The position numbers and the translations under genes were made by a program. DNA of 64,000 nucleotides from Dicaeum eximium (taxonomy: Eukaryota; Chordata; Aves; Passeriformes; Dicaeidae), in the NCBI GenBank assembly GCA_013396995.1, contig VWZP01007936.1, positions 117,501 through 181,500 on the forward strand. The letters run 5' to 3'. The notes under the pieces were generated by a model. It did not search any database. It was not told where the DNA came from and worked only from the letters and a program-made list of their open reading frames with translations. Every line of letters begins with the position of its first letter. Within the stretch, counting starts at the first letter, position 1. Positions 24,031 to 38,700 of this stretch are shown piece after piece.

Positions 24031-27000
24031 CCATACCAGCCCTGATCTTCTTCCACACACACCCACATACACAGCACCATCATCTTTACATTATGCAGCA
24101 CATTAACCACATTTATATCAGTTTTGCTGTTTTGCTCCACTGCTTTATCCCAGCACAAAAATTCAAAGGCTTCTCTCACTGACACCAAAGAGTTTCTTTA
24201 CACCAAGTGCAAGCAAGGGAAAGCCCACAAGTTCTCAACTGCAGCTTCTCTTTCTGTGCAAGGGAAACCATGGAAAGCACTGTCACAGCAGAGACCCTTG
24301 GGAAATAAGAACTGATCTGTAAGGGCACCACCAGCAAACAGCATCCAGGGGCCTCAGGATTTTTTGTCAGGCAGTGACTGCCACTTTCCCTTGTCCCAAA
24401 AGCTATTCAAGCTCCCAAAGCCCTGTAACTTCCTCTAATGCCCACTGATTTCACCTGCAATTAGCTGGCTTACCAAATACTCTAGAGATGAGCCTTAAAT
24501 CTCCTGGTGGGTCAGTGATTAAGGTAGAAAGTGTGAATAAGCCCTTATAATCAGCAACTGTTGTGACAAAGGACACTTAATATACACGAGGCATAGATAC
24601 TGTATGCAAAATAAACCTTGTTTCAGCAACAAAAAGAGCATCAGGATGTGGTGCTTAGGGGAGAAAAGAAAAGCAGTTTTATTTCTGAGAGATTTTAGCT
24701 CTTACTAAAAGCTGTCTAAGTTAATTCAGGAAGACTGATAATTGCTATAGATGGACAGAGTGCCAGAAGAAGCAGGATCCAAAAAAATTACAAAATTGTC
24801 AGAATTGGACAAAACCCACTACGCATCAATTTTGTGCCCTGAGAATACATTGAAATTATTTTTCCCAAACTATTTCTAGAGCAGATGTTGTTACATTTCT
24901 CTCTGTAAACACAAAGAAAGAAAATAAATAAATATATGATGTTTACAAATAAACACAAACCTCCAGTGCTGGGTGACACTGACCAAGAAAAAAAATGCAC
25001 ATAGAAAATAAGTATGAAAGCACATTAGTTTATATTCCCACAGAAAACTAACAATGAAGAGAACCTTCATATATTTGCTAAAGCAATATTAAAGCTTCCA
25101 CAGCTAAAGCCACTAAGTAGGCATTGTTTACAATTTGATTCCACTACTGCTTAAAAGACTCAGGAAGTTAACTTCAAGAGCTTCCACTTCAAAATTCCCT
25201 TTTAAATATTTCTCCCTGGAAGGTTTGACATTTCTTAGAGCTCTCACTTCTGCAAATGCATGGGACATCACAGAGCAGATGCCTGTGGGACAGTAAATGG
25301 AATGAAATCTTTTTGGTCTAGAAGGATGGAAGAGGAATTAGAAAATGTCTCAGTTCTTCCCAGTTTGTTTCAAAGAAGCTGACAAATTTTTGTGGGGGAC
25401 AAAGTTAATCTTGTTAATTGGCGAGGCATGACATATTCAAATGTTCAGAATCACAAGTTCATGGCTTTATCCAAACTCACTGTGACATAAGAGAACTTGT
25501 AACCACTCCCAAGCTTACCTTTTTGATACTGGGCTGACACTCTACTAGATGATACTCATCTATGAACCCCTAGATGTTTTTATTCATAGATTACTAATTA
25601 AAACTTGAATGAAATCTATACCAAGAGTGACAAGTTGGGGGAGAAGCATATTACAGAACCAAGGGTCACCATATGCAAGAAAGCACCCATAAACATGGAG
25701 TGCCTTGGTGAGCTCTTGGGTGGCTACAGGGTGATAATTCTACCCTAATAAATCATTCCAAGTAGAAATATGGTCTTTCCACTTTTCTTAGGCACAAGGA
25801 GAAAATTGGTGAGTTTAGAGTGTGCATGTGGTTGACTGTAATATTTCATAGCATTGTCGTTATCATTATGGTAGCATTATTTTCTTCACCCCTGCCAAAA
25901 CATATGAAATTTCATCTCAGTCTGAAGCAGTCAGTGGTGGATGAAACACTGGAGTGTTCATAAAATACACAGGCCAGCTCTCAAACAATGCATTTCATTG
26001 ATAGGCAGTGGATGTGAGGTTTTGTTTCAGAAGCCAAATCCTCCCCCACAAGAGGAAACACTCCTTTCTTACATGTTCTGGCAAAATTACTGTGCAGAAC
26101 ACCGCTGAGAAACTGGGCAGAGTCTGTAGATTCATGAGCACGGGGAACCACCTTGAGATTTTTTGTCCCTCTGTCTGCATTAAGTTGTCTGTGGTTGACA
26201 CAGCTTTGCAGCACTTGCTTTGATTTTGATTTAAAGCTGTCCTCAAAAAACAATTTAAAATTAGTTATGAACAAACCTCTGCAGCACTTCAGCTGAACTA
26301 TAGCAGAAACAATTAGTCACAGCAACAGCTGGAACAAGATGTGTCAACAAGATGAATGTCTTGTTCATGCACTGCCATGCTGATCAGCACCAGAGGGAAA
26401 AAAATCAGTCTGTTTCCAGCATGTTTTAAGCAAGAGGAAATAGTAGTCATTTTATTTCAGTAAAGATGGATAAATGTCTGTATCTTATCAGATTTCTTAA
26501 AATAATCCTTGGCTGACAAGAGCAAAAAGCTCCTGAACCAAGTCAAGTCTATTCATTCATATTCTCAAGATCATTAAATGATAATCAAGCAGACGTTTTC
26601 CAAACATCCAAAAATCTCCACTGGGAGGGATATCTCTTTCTAACAGAAGTAGAGGAATTGGACTTCTCAAAGTGCTTACTCTGAGATCACTTTTTATATT
26701 TCATATTTATTTTCTGGCTGTTATTTAGCACCTATTTTAATTGCCAAGTACTATCCCTACATAGTCTTAAAATTTGCCTGGGTCTTGATTACCAAATGTG
26801 ATTGTTCTCAGCCTGTGTGGCAGGCTTTTGAGTGAAAATTTCACACACCATGCTAAAGTAGCTATGGTTCTGCAGAAGCAGAGGACAGAGCATATCTTTT
26901 ACTTTCTGGAAGTTAACATACACCTCTATTTGTCTCCAGGCATTAGATAAGTCCAGAAACAGACAAGCTTCTGCAGCTTTTGGCTCTGTGCACTCAAAAT

Positions 27001-27724
27001 GCACTCACTGAATTCCAGAAAAAGAAGAAAAATCCCCAACATTTTTGGACCTGTACCAAATATCTTGTGGCCAAATGTGATTGAAAGCAAATTTTGCCTG
27101 GTTGTAAGTTTTGTTTTGAAATATTTGGTCTGGTTCTGAAATCCTTAAATTTTCTGTTTATTCCCTGCAACTACCACCCTTTGCTAACAGCATTTTTAGT
27201 AATTTTTTCTTAACTTAACTTACTTACTCCTTACTAATTAAACTTACTATTTATGTATATTCACCTTTGTTATCTCACTCCTTCCCTCAGTACATCTGTG
27301 CTCCTGTCCAGCACAAACCTAAGGTTGGCCCAGGGCATTATTTTCCGATGAGTTTCAAATCCTGTGAAATTTGAACTTAACTGGTATGGGAAGTGGATAA
27401 GGGATACTTCTAGACTGGGAGAGAAGGCAGAGATGTCCCATTTGACTTTTGTCATGACTAGAAGGTGAAACCATTGCAACTTCTTGCCCTTGGCTCTGAC
27501 ATGCAGGGCAAGCAGAGGAGTAGAGGAAGACATCTCCTTTTACAGCTAGATTTGTTACTACTTCTAGATTAATTCATTCAGCAGGATCCTCTTAATCTCC
27601 TTCATGTTTCTACTGCCTTTTTCTCCATTCCTTTGCAACTCTCAAATACCCTAAACATAAAAAAGTCAATTAATATTATCTTGAACAAGTCACTCAGGTT
27701 TGTACACTAATTTTTAGACCTAAG

Positions 27725-27753
27725 AGATATAGATATATAGATATATAGATATC
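27725..27753. repeat. Short GATATA-type microsatellite
   Basis: AGATATAGATATATAGATAT and on to GATATC: a few imperfect copies of an 8-bp AGATATAT unit. Confidence 0.8.
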
Positions 27754-30700
27754 TCCATCCCATATAAATGTCTGTAAAGTGTCATATATTGTGAAGCTAT
27801 AATTGCATTATTTCAGCAGCATACAAAATCAATATTAAATATTTGTTAGGTTTCTGTTACCTTTCCTGACTCACAGGTATCACAGCTCAAGATTTTTCCC
27901 TAGCATCTTAATCCTCCATCCTGCACCATGGATTTAGAAGGAGACAAGATAACCAGGGCAGCAGCCTTTCAAACTCCATGTGCTTCAGAATGGTACAATC
28001 ACCAAAATTGTAAATTCAGTGCAAACACACACGGGCAGGCTTCCTCACATTTTGCCTTCTAAAACTTCATTAGGAAGTTTTGCAAGGTTTCTGTAGAATA
28101 CAAATTATCACACATTTAGTCCAACCTTCCTGCTTTACTGCTGCTCCTCTAATCAGCTTTGCCAGTTGCATTCATGCAGTAAGGATCCTGATTCCCTTGG
28201 ACTCACTACCCCCAGTCCCCTAAGCTGTAGACGACAGGGTGGGAGTGTGCCACCTCAAATTGTCTCAGTGGTAAAGATTTGTGGGAAGTAATTGGGATCA
28301 AAAGGCATTTCCTAAACTAGCTTTATTATTATTACATAAAGCCCAAGAAATCTTCACAAGGGAGAAAGTTGTCCTTGGAAGTTTGAGCTTTAGAGGTATT
28401 CAGGCACTAAAAATTTCCAAAATTCTCCTCAAAATTGGTTTCAACATACGTATGTCATTAAAAATCATCGCCAGTGTATTTGTCCAAAATTGAAAAAAAA
28501 AAAATCGAAAATTCCAACTTTTTGCCATTCCTGACAGAAATCATTCCATTCTGACCACCTGATGGGCCCTTGGGGTTAATTAGAAAATCCCCATCAAGAG
28601 CTCAGAGGCCAATATCAGCTGTCAAAATCCCACATTCCCCTCTTTCACCTCTTTCAAGTGCAAAACAACCTGCGTCTGAAGATGTGCCAGAGAATAAAAG
28701 GGCACACCACAACCACTGTGGGCTCTGACTTAGACCTATTCATGGCCTCACTACTATGAATACAACAAAATCTCAAATGAAAGTTTTAATCTCCCCACTG
28801 CATTCAATCCAAAGAGAAAAGGGCTTCCCTTTTAACAATTTCCCCCCTTAAATCTTTTGTGTCGCTGTGCTCCTGAAAAAGCTGAGTTTTTGCTCAGCCC
28901 CAGTGAGGGCTTTTGCCACAGAAAGCACTGCACCTAACCCCTTTGTGCTGACATAAGAGTAAAGGTCTGCTCAGACCAAAAGTAACTTATGCAAAAGGCC
29001 TTCAGAGGGTCTAAATACAAACTGAACAAGATCAGAGTTAAAAGTGCAGGCATCTGATCTCACCCAGCTTGCTTTCCATGCTCCCTTCCCTTGTTCCTAA
29101 AGGTGCATGGTAAGTACAAAAGATGGGTGGGGAAAAACAAACACTGGGAAAGAAAAAAAAAAGAAAAATATCAGATGGAAGATCCTGGAAGATGAAGACA
29201 GAAATGTCCTGTTACTCTGTGTCCTCTGCATCTCTGCATCTGTCTCCAGATGAGATGAGATCTCTCTCATATGTTCAGGTGAATACACCACACCGGAAAA
29301 ATGCAGACTTGCAGACTGACTATCTCAGTAATCACCAGCTGCTTTCCTCTCCCTGAAAGCAGAACCCGCTTACAAGAAAGTCAGTAATAACTTAATTTTA
29401 CATTCAATTTTAGGAATGAAGGAAAATGGCAAAGGCTATGATTTCATTAAGGGCTCAGCCATGTGCAGGCACAGTAATGGTCTGAAATGAAAACCAGAAG
29501 AAGCAGTAAGGATCTTCAGATGTGCTCTACTCCATCTTTTGGGGTTTGGGGAGCTTTTTTGCCATTTTAACACAAAACACACTTTTCATCCCATTTCACC
29601 CAAAGCAGAACATTTCTTCCCCAGTGCCCCCAGCCTCTGAGAGCACCAGCCAGCCTCACTCTTTGTGCCCAGCCCCTCTCACCCCTCTCCAGGACATAGA
29701 GGTGAGGAGGTTTTCTATCCTTCGGAGGGACTGTGCTTGACCCCCCTGTCCAGGACTCCTTCTCTCCCCTTCAAGTGATTATTGTTTTGGTTTTTTTCTC
29801 CTTGTGAGCAGTAACACCTACATTGTATGGGGAGAAACAGTGAGCATTCAAACCCCTCAGAAAGCCATTCACTCCAGGGTATCTGGAGAGGCTCAGTGTT
29901 CAGCCTGTCCTCTTCACTCTTGGATGAGTTCTGTGCAAAGCTTGGCCTTGGAGTCCTTTCCCTCCCAGAGCCAAGCAATTAATGAGAGGTGGAAAAAGGA
30001 GAGAAAATGTCAAAAAGGAGAGGGATTTGTCCTTCTTCACAGTTTGTTCTTTTTATGTTTGTTTGTAGCTAAATTATGTTATCTAGTTGCCCTGGAAGGA
30101 TATAAAAGCATACTTGGGGAGGAAAAAAGAAATTGCGTTTAATTAAATAATATGTCCTTGGGCTTTTTTCTTTTACACTAAAGGTTTGCAAATAGCACCT
30201 CCTATTCTTGGAGCAGTGAGTGGAACTGCTGCTAGAAGATAGACCACTGGCCAAGCAAGTTTTAATTTAGGGGTGTTTTAATTTAGTATTGCCCCACTTC
30301 AGATACTGGCTCACCTCTTTTCAGAGAATGTTTTTGCAGATCAGAGTTCTAAAGGTCCTAACAGGCTGCTAACAATTTTTGTCCCCTGAGATTTGTGCTG
30401 TACTGACCAGGATCACATTCTAAAGCAGCACTATGGACCCTTACACAATAAAGCCTATGGAAAAAAAGTGAGAAAAAATGTTTTTAAAATGCTCCCCCCC
30501 CCTCACAGCTTCACCTAGCATCCCATCTCCTTTCCACTTTATTTGCTGTTGATGCAAAACTGTTGGATTTCCAATTGCATGTTATCATCATGCTTTATTT
30601 TAATTAGAGATGCACCAAATACCTCTCACCCCCTCAAAATAACATGGAGCACCCTTCACTAGAAAGTTTAAATTTTTGCATTCTCTTTAGTGAATGAGAT

Positions 30701-32702
30701 CCTATAATAATGGAATAAACAGTGTGGTTTTTTTCTGGTGAGCCAAGCCCTAAGATAAATGAATTGGTTTTGTTGGTTTGTTAGTGATATAATATATAAT
30801 ATATAAGATACCATTTGTTTTTAGGAAAATACCAAAGTAATGTAAAAATTTCCATCATTGTTGCAAAATGAAAACAAACACCAGTGATAAAATTACATTC
30901 TTGGCTTTTCCTTGGGAGAAGCTGATTGTGTTAAGCCACTGAAATGGCACAGTGTAATCATACTGTGATGAATCCAACAAGACAGGATCATTTAATGTTA
31001 GTGTCATGGTGCAGTCATTTCCTACTGGTGGCCAAGGCAATATACTTCATACCCAAATATAATCACTGCAAAATAATTTCACTTGAAAATTGTACAGTAG
31101 AAAATGCTGTTGTGTTCTATATGACACCAAAATATTTTTTTCCTTCCTTTTGCCTTTACTAATGCTAAAATAATAAAATATAATGAAATAATTATATCTT
31201 TAGGACTAACAATAAATAATATGAGAACTGATTACTACAGAAAATAATTTTGTCCTGTTATTTTCCATAGTAACATAGTATTTTGCTATTTAAACCTAAA
31301 AATATAAGTAAGTAATGGCAGATGTTTCTTGATGATTTAGAAGGCTGTGCAGTCTTGTCCTGGTTGACACTGGACAGGAATCAGAAATATCCCTGTTAAT
31401 CCAGAATAAGCATCAAACAGTCAGTAAAATACAAAACTCAAAAGAGTTAAATACTCCCTTTGTTTCCATTGCACAGACAAATGGGGGTAGAGAAGGAAAG
31501 GAGTCTGGAGGCCTCACTTGGATGGTGGTTCACTGTGTCAGGTGCTGTATAAATACAGAGCAAATCAGAGTCTTTCTTCATAGCTTGTATAACCAAGCAG
31601 AAAGTCTCTCAGTTCCGTTTGAAGGCATGAGTTCAGCTCTTTCCACCCTCTCTCTTTCCTAGATCCTGAATTTATCAAACACCATTAAAAATCAGCAGTT
31701 ACCTTTCACAGCTGATATAAGTAGGCTCTGAGAAGGGTAGATAAAAGTTAGCTGGTAAGTTGTGTTTTGTGATCCTGTTTGTTACATAATTAGAGACCTG
31801 ATGATATAGGACAGCAAATGGAAACAAAGACTCATTAACCTGAAAATACAGAAATATCATCAGTGTTTATTCTCAATGGGCATTGGTTGCACAATTAAGC
31901 TGCCAGTTAATGGTTTGAGAGATATGATGGAAACACGATTGTGATCAGCCTCTGGTCACTACAGCAAACTCAAAATCCAGACTTCCATTCAGGTCTAGAG
32001 AGCCCTGGGAGGAAAGGCATAGTATCAGCAGAGTGGGGTTTGTTGGAATATGCCCTAGCAAAGGAACCACAGTGGCCAAAATTGCAACTCATTTGGCCCT
32101 ATGGCGGGATTTTAACAGATATCTTACATTAAAAACAACCCTTTCATCCTGTTCAAGAAAAAAAACCTCTCAGGACAGCTCTACTTTTACCTGATTTCAA
32201 TTAATGATTGAGATCTCAGTGATAAGCATACACCCATAACATTTTGTTGCAGATTTTATCCAATTACTTTTGGCCTCCAGAAAACTTGAATTACTCTTCT
32301 AGTATGACACAAAAATTAGATTTGGCAGTAATATTCTAAATATTACTCCTGTAAGTCCTTTTTCCTAAAGCTTTTGAGAATCTGTCTGCTCAAAAAAATT
32401 AAAAAAAAAAAGAAAGTGGATCTTCTCTTGGAATTGAGTTTGATAAGCTCTGTCTATTGTACTGAAGGGAGGTAGACAATCAAGAGTACCTTTGACTTGG
32501 ATCCTTTACTGGATCTATAACTAAGTCAATAATCTGTTACAATGATTTTGGACTTCCATTTAGCCACGATTTGAACATCACTGCCAAAACTTCCTCTCTG
32601 GATGTGATCAGAACAACCCTTCCACTCTTTTGTAGTTTCTACATCCTTGAAGTGGTGAATGGCACTTTTCTATTTTGTGCGTGCGAAGTGTTTTAGGTAA
32701 GA

Positions 32703-32724
32703 TTGTGCCACAGATGTGGCACAA
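32703..32724. repeat. Perfect 10-bp inverted repeat with 2-nt centre
   Basis: TTGTGCCACA, then GA, then TGTGGCACAA. The symmetry suggests a dimer site, but it does not match the standard NFI arrangement (TTGGC-N5-GCCAA). Confidence 0.8.
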
Positions 32725-35700
32725 ACTCCACTCCCTCCAGGAGAGATTCTCTGTCAAATAAAGACAATTTACTGAAAACTAAAGCTCTCTGTGTCAGCCA
32801 CACTGATGGGCACAGTATAAAAACAATAGATAAAGACAAACTGAACAATGTGGCAGAGAATTACCAGGGGATCTGCCTGTTTGCAAAATGTCTCCTGTTT
32901 GTATGTGAACACTGCTGAGCAAGCCAAAGCCCTTGCTTAGGAATGGTTTAATTTATATGCCCTCAGAATGAGGTCATATCCATATCATGCATGATCTCTA
33001 TTAGCTTTACAGATCCCTTAACCTGAGAAGGTTCAAGCTCTTCAAGAGCTATTCACACTTGGCAGATTGATATAGTAACTGACAATTCACTGCCATCCAA
33101 GTGTATCTGGGAACACAAAGCTCACATAAATATTGTCGAGCATATCCCATTGTCAATTATTCACTTCTGCCCTTCAGCTTCCTGCAGCCCTGAGAGGAAG
33201 ATCATTTCTCTCGGTGTCCTATGTCTGAGTGACCCAGCAGACACAAAATTCTTTCCTTTTTACCAGCAATGGACTGTGCTCAGAATGTCAGACACAGGTT
33301 TGTTCAACCAATAAACAATGTGAAACGTCAGAAGCCGGGTGGACTGAGACTGGTGAGAAAGCCTGGAACAGCTTGTAGTGGTGTTCCTACACTGAAAAAG
33401 CTCCAGGAGGAAGCATGAAGGCCTACTTGATGTTTTTTCTTCTGCAGTTTCATAGCTGACCTGCCTGCTTACCCAGCCTAAGCCCTACTCAAAGGCAACT
33501 GTGAGCAAACAACAGGGTTTTCATGCTGTACTCATAGCTTTCCAGCTCATAAATTCCCACTTGGTCCTTTGCTCTGGATTTACTGCCCTCATCTGAGCTC
33601 CCCTCCATCTGTGGCAGCTCTCAGATAGGAAGGCATGAAAAGAATAATAAAGGATAAGAAAAACAGAAGAAATAAGTGTGCAGAACTCATGGCTTTCAAA
33701 CTTAGCCTGGACCAAATATTTCTGGCTGATGAGTCTGGTTGAAGAAGGTTAGATGCGCTCCATTCTAAATTTGGAGAGGTCTCTTTCTTTTAATTGCCTG
33801 ACATGCATCTGTCTCACACACTAATTTAACCTGAAAAGAGTAATCAAATTAAATAGGTATATATTCTTAGCTGCACTAATTCCTTTTATTTAGCCATAAC
33901 CCCCCTGTTAAAAAAAAAAATTCTTTCTTTTCTCCTTGATGAACTTCCAGTTGAGTTAATGAATAAAACTGGTTCATTAAGAAGGCAAATGAGTGGCAGA
34001 GCTGCCACAGGTGAAACCACAGACTCATGTGGTCCAAACATGAGTGTAATTCCACCTCCCAGTGCTGCAAGCAGCTGGCAGAGCTCAACCTCTTTGTCTA
34101 GCAGCACCCTCTAAGCATTACCTTCATCTTCAGCTGGGCAACTGGGACAGACTAGTTTATTGTAAGCACACGAAACAACCTGGGCACATCAGCAGTGCCC
34201 ATGCAACAGCTATTTTTTCATCCTGATTATTGTCACCTGTACTCTTATTTGACAATTTTGACATGGCAGACACAAAAAAAATTGCCTTTTTTTCTTTTCT
34301 GCTTCTCTCCTTTAATGCAATGGGAGTTACTGGAAGTGAAATCAGTTATTATCTAAACTGCAAAAATTGTATACTGAGTAATAAAGGTACTAGGGAGAAA
34401 CAAGGAATCCAAAACTAAAGCTTCCCTTTAAGCTGTAAGCACAAGTAATTTAATGTCTATTTCTGGTAAAGTACGGAAAAAAGTAGATCCATGATTTAAC
34501 TATCAAAAAAGCTTCTTGATTTAAGTACTATGAGCACTATAGCCAGACCTGATGGAAGGAATAAGAGAGGCTGAGTGAAATGTATCCATTTACATCAATT
34601 TTTATTGCAGATGGGACCATGAGAAGAACCCAGGAGCCTTGGTGCCCTGTACTGTCTTCAGTGCAATCAGGCACCTCTTCCTTCCATGGCATCAAGGTAA
34701 ACAGAAGTCCTGGATTTGCCTGAAGTGCTCCTGACTAATTTAAAGGGGTACATTACATCACCCAGGTCAGTCAGACAGGCACAGGCACAGTCAGACAGAG
34801 GCTCCGTTTCCTTTGCCTTCAATTTACCCCAGATTAAACCATCAGACCCACATCAATCACTGGGTGTAAAAGACATGGAGTAATTGGACTAGGAGGTTGT
34901 CAACAGGCTGAGGGTTTCTGTTCAGAAAACAGATGTCTTGGCTTTTCCTGGGTCTTGTTTATTCTGCATAAATACCAGAGCAAGACAGCAGAGTCACTAT
35001 TATCTCGTAACAACGTTCTGTTAATCAGGCATGTCATTTGCTTGTTTGGCCCAACCTTCCGAAGAACCCAGACATTCCCCTTCCACAAGAATTAACCACA
35101 AAAATACTCCAGCGTAGCTGCTTTATGACCATGGATAGGAACAATTTGTTTTGTGCTTTCGACACTGATCTTGCAACAGCAAACTTACAGACACTATAGC
35201 AGGCTTTTTTACATAAATAAGGGGTTTTTACCACCACCACATTTTCTTTTTCAATGGCAGTTTGTCAAGATCTTTTGCCTAATTCTCAGCTTAGTAAAGA
35301 GACAGCATTGAACTGAGGAACGGGCACATCCTTCCCAAATGGCTCTGAAAAGCAATCAACAGAGTAAAAGCTGGGTTAAAATACTGATTACACCAGAAGC
35401 ATATTATTGGTGGGCTAAAACCAGGAAAGAAAAGGAAAAAACAAAAAAACGGGAAAAAAGGAGAGAAAGAAAAAAGGCAAAACAAAATCACAGGAGTTAA
35501 GTAACCAAAGAATTCAAGAAATAAATATGAAGTTACAAATTGCAGCCTGAACTCAAACCATGGCAGAGAGGACCCGTGGGCTTACGCAGAAACCAGAAAC
35601 AAGGACCAAGAAGGGGATGAAGCAGGAAGAACCCCATTTTCTATCTTTGGACACAGTTCCAAATGATCTACAAATTACAATATTCCTGCCTAGAATGCAA

Positions 35701-38700
35701 ACTCTTCTTACAGTGTTATTTGCTTTAGCACAACTATAATCTGTAACATCAACTTGATTCCCAAAAGTATCTGGATTCAGAGGTTTCATCAGGAATAGCC
35801 ACTGTGAGCTTCCTCAACTCCCAGCTGAAGGTGGTAGGTGCCACATCTCCTATCCCCACTGTCCGTGCTGGAAATTCTTCTATTTTAGCAGGAACAACCG
35901 AACTCAGAGTGAAAACCTTGGTATTCTGCAGTTGGGGGCAGGTTCACCACAAAACCCATCTTTAATCTTAGTGGATGCTTTAAAACTCAAGTGAACCCAA
36001 GTAACAGCCCATCTTTCCTGCAAATACTCAGCTAACTCTGGCAAATGTGGACCTGGACATTGCTTCCCACTCTTCATATGGACTCTGCTCCACTGTAATT
36101 CCAACCTGACATCCTTGCTGGAAATTTTATATTTTGCTTAATTAGGGCATGTGTTTTTCTTGCTGGCAAAATGTCTACAGACTTCAATAAGAGCAGGATT
36201 TGGACTATTTTTTGAAGCTTCTGCCTAGTGTGTCTTGTGAATTTTACACACTTCTGTCCTCAGAAGTCACGATTCAAAACCAGTCTCAGTATCTGTGTGC
36301 AAACATAATATTATTTGCCAACAGTCAAGCCCTAGAGGTGTGTGGATAGTAAAGGAAAAAAAAGATCAAAACCAAACCTTACACTGCATTTATACATGCA
36401 ATGGAGATGCACGGTATTTAGGAAAATTAAGGAAAAAACACTTGTGTGACTGCATATGGGTGGGTGCATCTCCACATATCCTTCCTCTATAAGGGTATGC
36501 TTCAGGTGTCATTTCCAAAAGTGAAATGGAGAGGCTTGGTAGGAGGGGAAGCAAAAAAAAAAAGCTTTTTTTTCTCTTTGAGCCTCTGCTTGGTGCCAGC
36601 ATTGATGTTAGACCCACTCCCCCCTCACCACATTGTGAAGTGCATGTGGCCAGCAGGACTGGGATCTTTCATCTCACTGGGTAACCAGGCTTTCACACAA
36701 GCAGCACTTACATTTCAAGTGCATTTGTCTCTCCTAGTTCTTTATGTCCCCATAGAGCTTTGCTGCACCTCAACATTTATTCCACCTACACATGCTGCAA
36801 TTTTATTTAGGCTTCATTTTTATTAAATATCAAAAATCTATAAAGGACGCCATTGTAATAATTACAATGAGAGCAACATCAAACACAAAAATGCAAGTGT
36901 AGCTAGACGTCAGAACACAGGTTTTTTTTCCAGCAGGATGTCAGACTCCCCAGTGAACAAGTTTAGCCTTCAGTTTTACACATCAGGATGGGGGGAAAAT
37001 GGCTTGAGGAGCCCTATAGAGGTGCTTTTGCTTCCCTGACTTCTCATACACTATTCTTTCAAATGAATTTAAGGCTTTTCTTGTCCAAATCCCCACAAAA
37101 GTAACCACACTGCAGTTTTTCTACTATTATGCAAATAGATTAATCAGCCAACGCTCCAATGAGAATTAATTTATATTTGAATCAAATAAGGCCTTAGATT
37201 CTTTATAACCCAACCCCCAGGCCAAGGCCTGGGCTAGGTAGCAACCTCATATTATTCATTTGATGAAATGTGAACTGACATAAATACCATGGGTAACTTT
37301 CAATCCGATTACCCCGTTACCTCACATCAATGCTCTCCCAGCCATCAGCTTCCAGCGTCCCTCCTTTCAGCAGCACAGCCAACAACTGACAACTCCTCCC
37401 TGATAAACAAGCACCCACGCTGCCACCTCAGACTCCCACTCTTAACCCATCATTCCTGCTCAATGGCCCTTATTCAACAAGGTACTTAATTTTGTTTGTA
37501 GGAATCGGAGCACTAAACAACACAAAAATACTGTTTTGCTGGGGCTGTGATTCAAAGCTGCCCTTTCAGAGCTGCCGGGCACTTGAGGCACGAACAATAA
37601 ACATTTAAAAAATAGATATTTATAACACTCATGCACACAATTTAATACAGCCACCGACATCTGTTATTTTTCATACTGTCTTCAACCCTTTAAAAAAAAT
37701 TAAAACCATGTTTGGGGCTTCTATGTCCAAAGGTCAATGTAAAGTGAACCCACATTTTAGACAGAACCCTTATACTAAACTCATGTTGACAACCACTAAA
37801 TTCTTTCTATTGCCTTGCACAGGAACTTGTTTNAACTGTAAGCATTTAAAAAGCTTGGCTAAACAATCCACCAGGTGTGAGAAAAGCCTTTTCTGTGCAA
37901 GCAGCTCCGTGTCAGAAACCTACACTTTGTAATTAGATTAGCAAGCAGGGACTGAATAGCTCTGATCAAAACATCCCCCCCCTCTGCATATTGTTTATAG
38001 TGCATAACTGATAACTAAGCTTCTCTAGTCATGGTTAAAATCTACTTAAAAACAGGAGTCCTGTGCACTCTGGAATTTAAATGAAGAGGAAAAGAAAACA
38101 AAGTGCACATTCTTAAAAAGCTATAGGTAATTACTTGCCTTTCTTGCTTAAATGTGCCTTGATTTGAAAATATGTCATAACACAAACCCTATGATTTAAC
38201 AGCAGCTCCTCATGAAAACATCACTTAAGACACAGCTAAGAAAGTTAGAGATGTGATTTTTTACCTTAAAAACATTCTTCATGGTGACCTTGGGAAGAGA
38301 AGGAAGAAAATCTTCTTGGTCACATGGCCCCAGCACTGAGGGTTATCCCAGATCCCTGACAGGAGAGCCGAAAACTTCTCAGCCCAGGAGGATGATTTGA
38401 CTTGTCTGTCTTTGTGGATTTTTTCCATGTGGCCAGACAATCTAATTGTGTAATGGAGTCAGTTTCCCAATGTAAAGAGCAAATGTGAATGTGCTGACTT
38501 CCTGGACACACTAAAAGTGGGGTGAAAAAGAGTTGCAGTATGTTAGAGAGCCCATCATCCCTACCTGTTCCTTCAGAGCAGAGGCCTACACCCACCTGGA
38601 CATAATGCTAAATGGAAAATAAGGTTTTTCCTAACTTTTCATAGTTAGGCTGTCTCATTCAAAGCTTATATATTTTTCTTGGAAATAGTGAGACTCTTTC

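Noticed and set aside
28070..28160. Possible CR1 fragment (TTTAGTCCAACCTTCCTGC...)
   Set aside because: Only one short CR1-like phrase, with no supporting neighbouring blocks.
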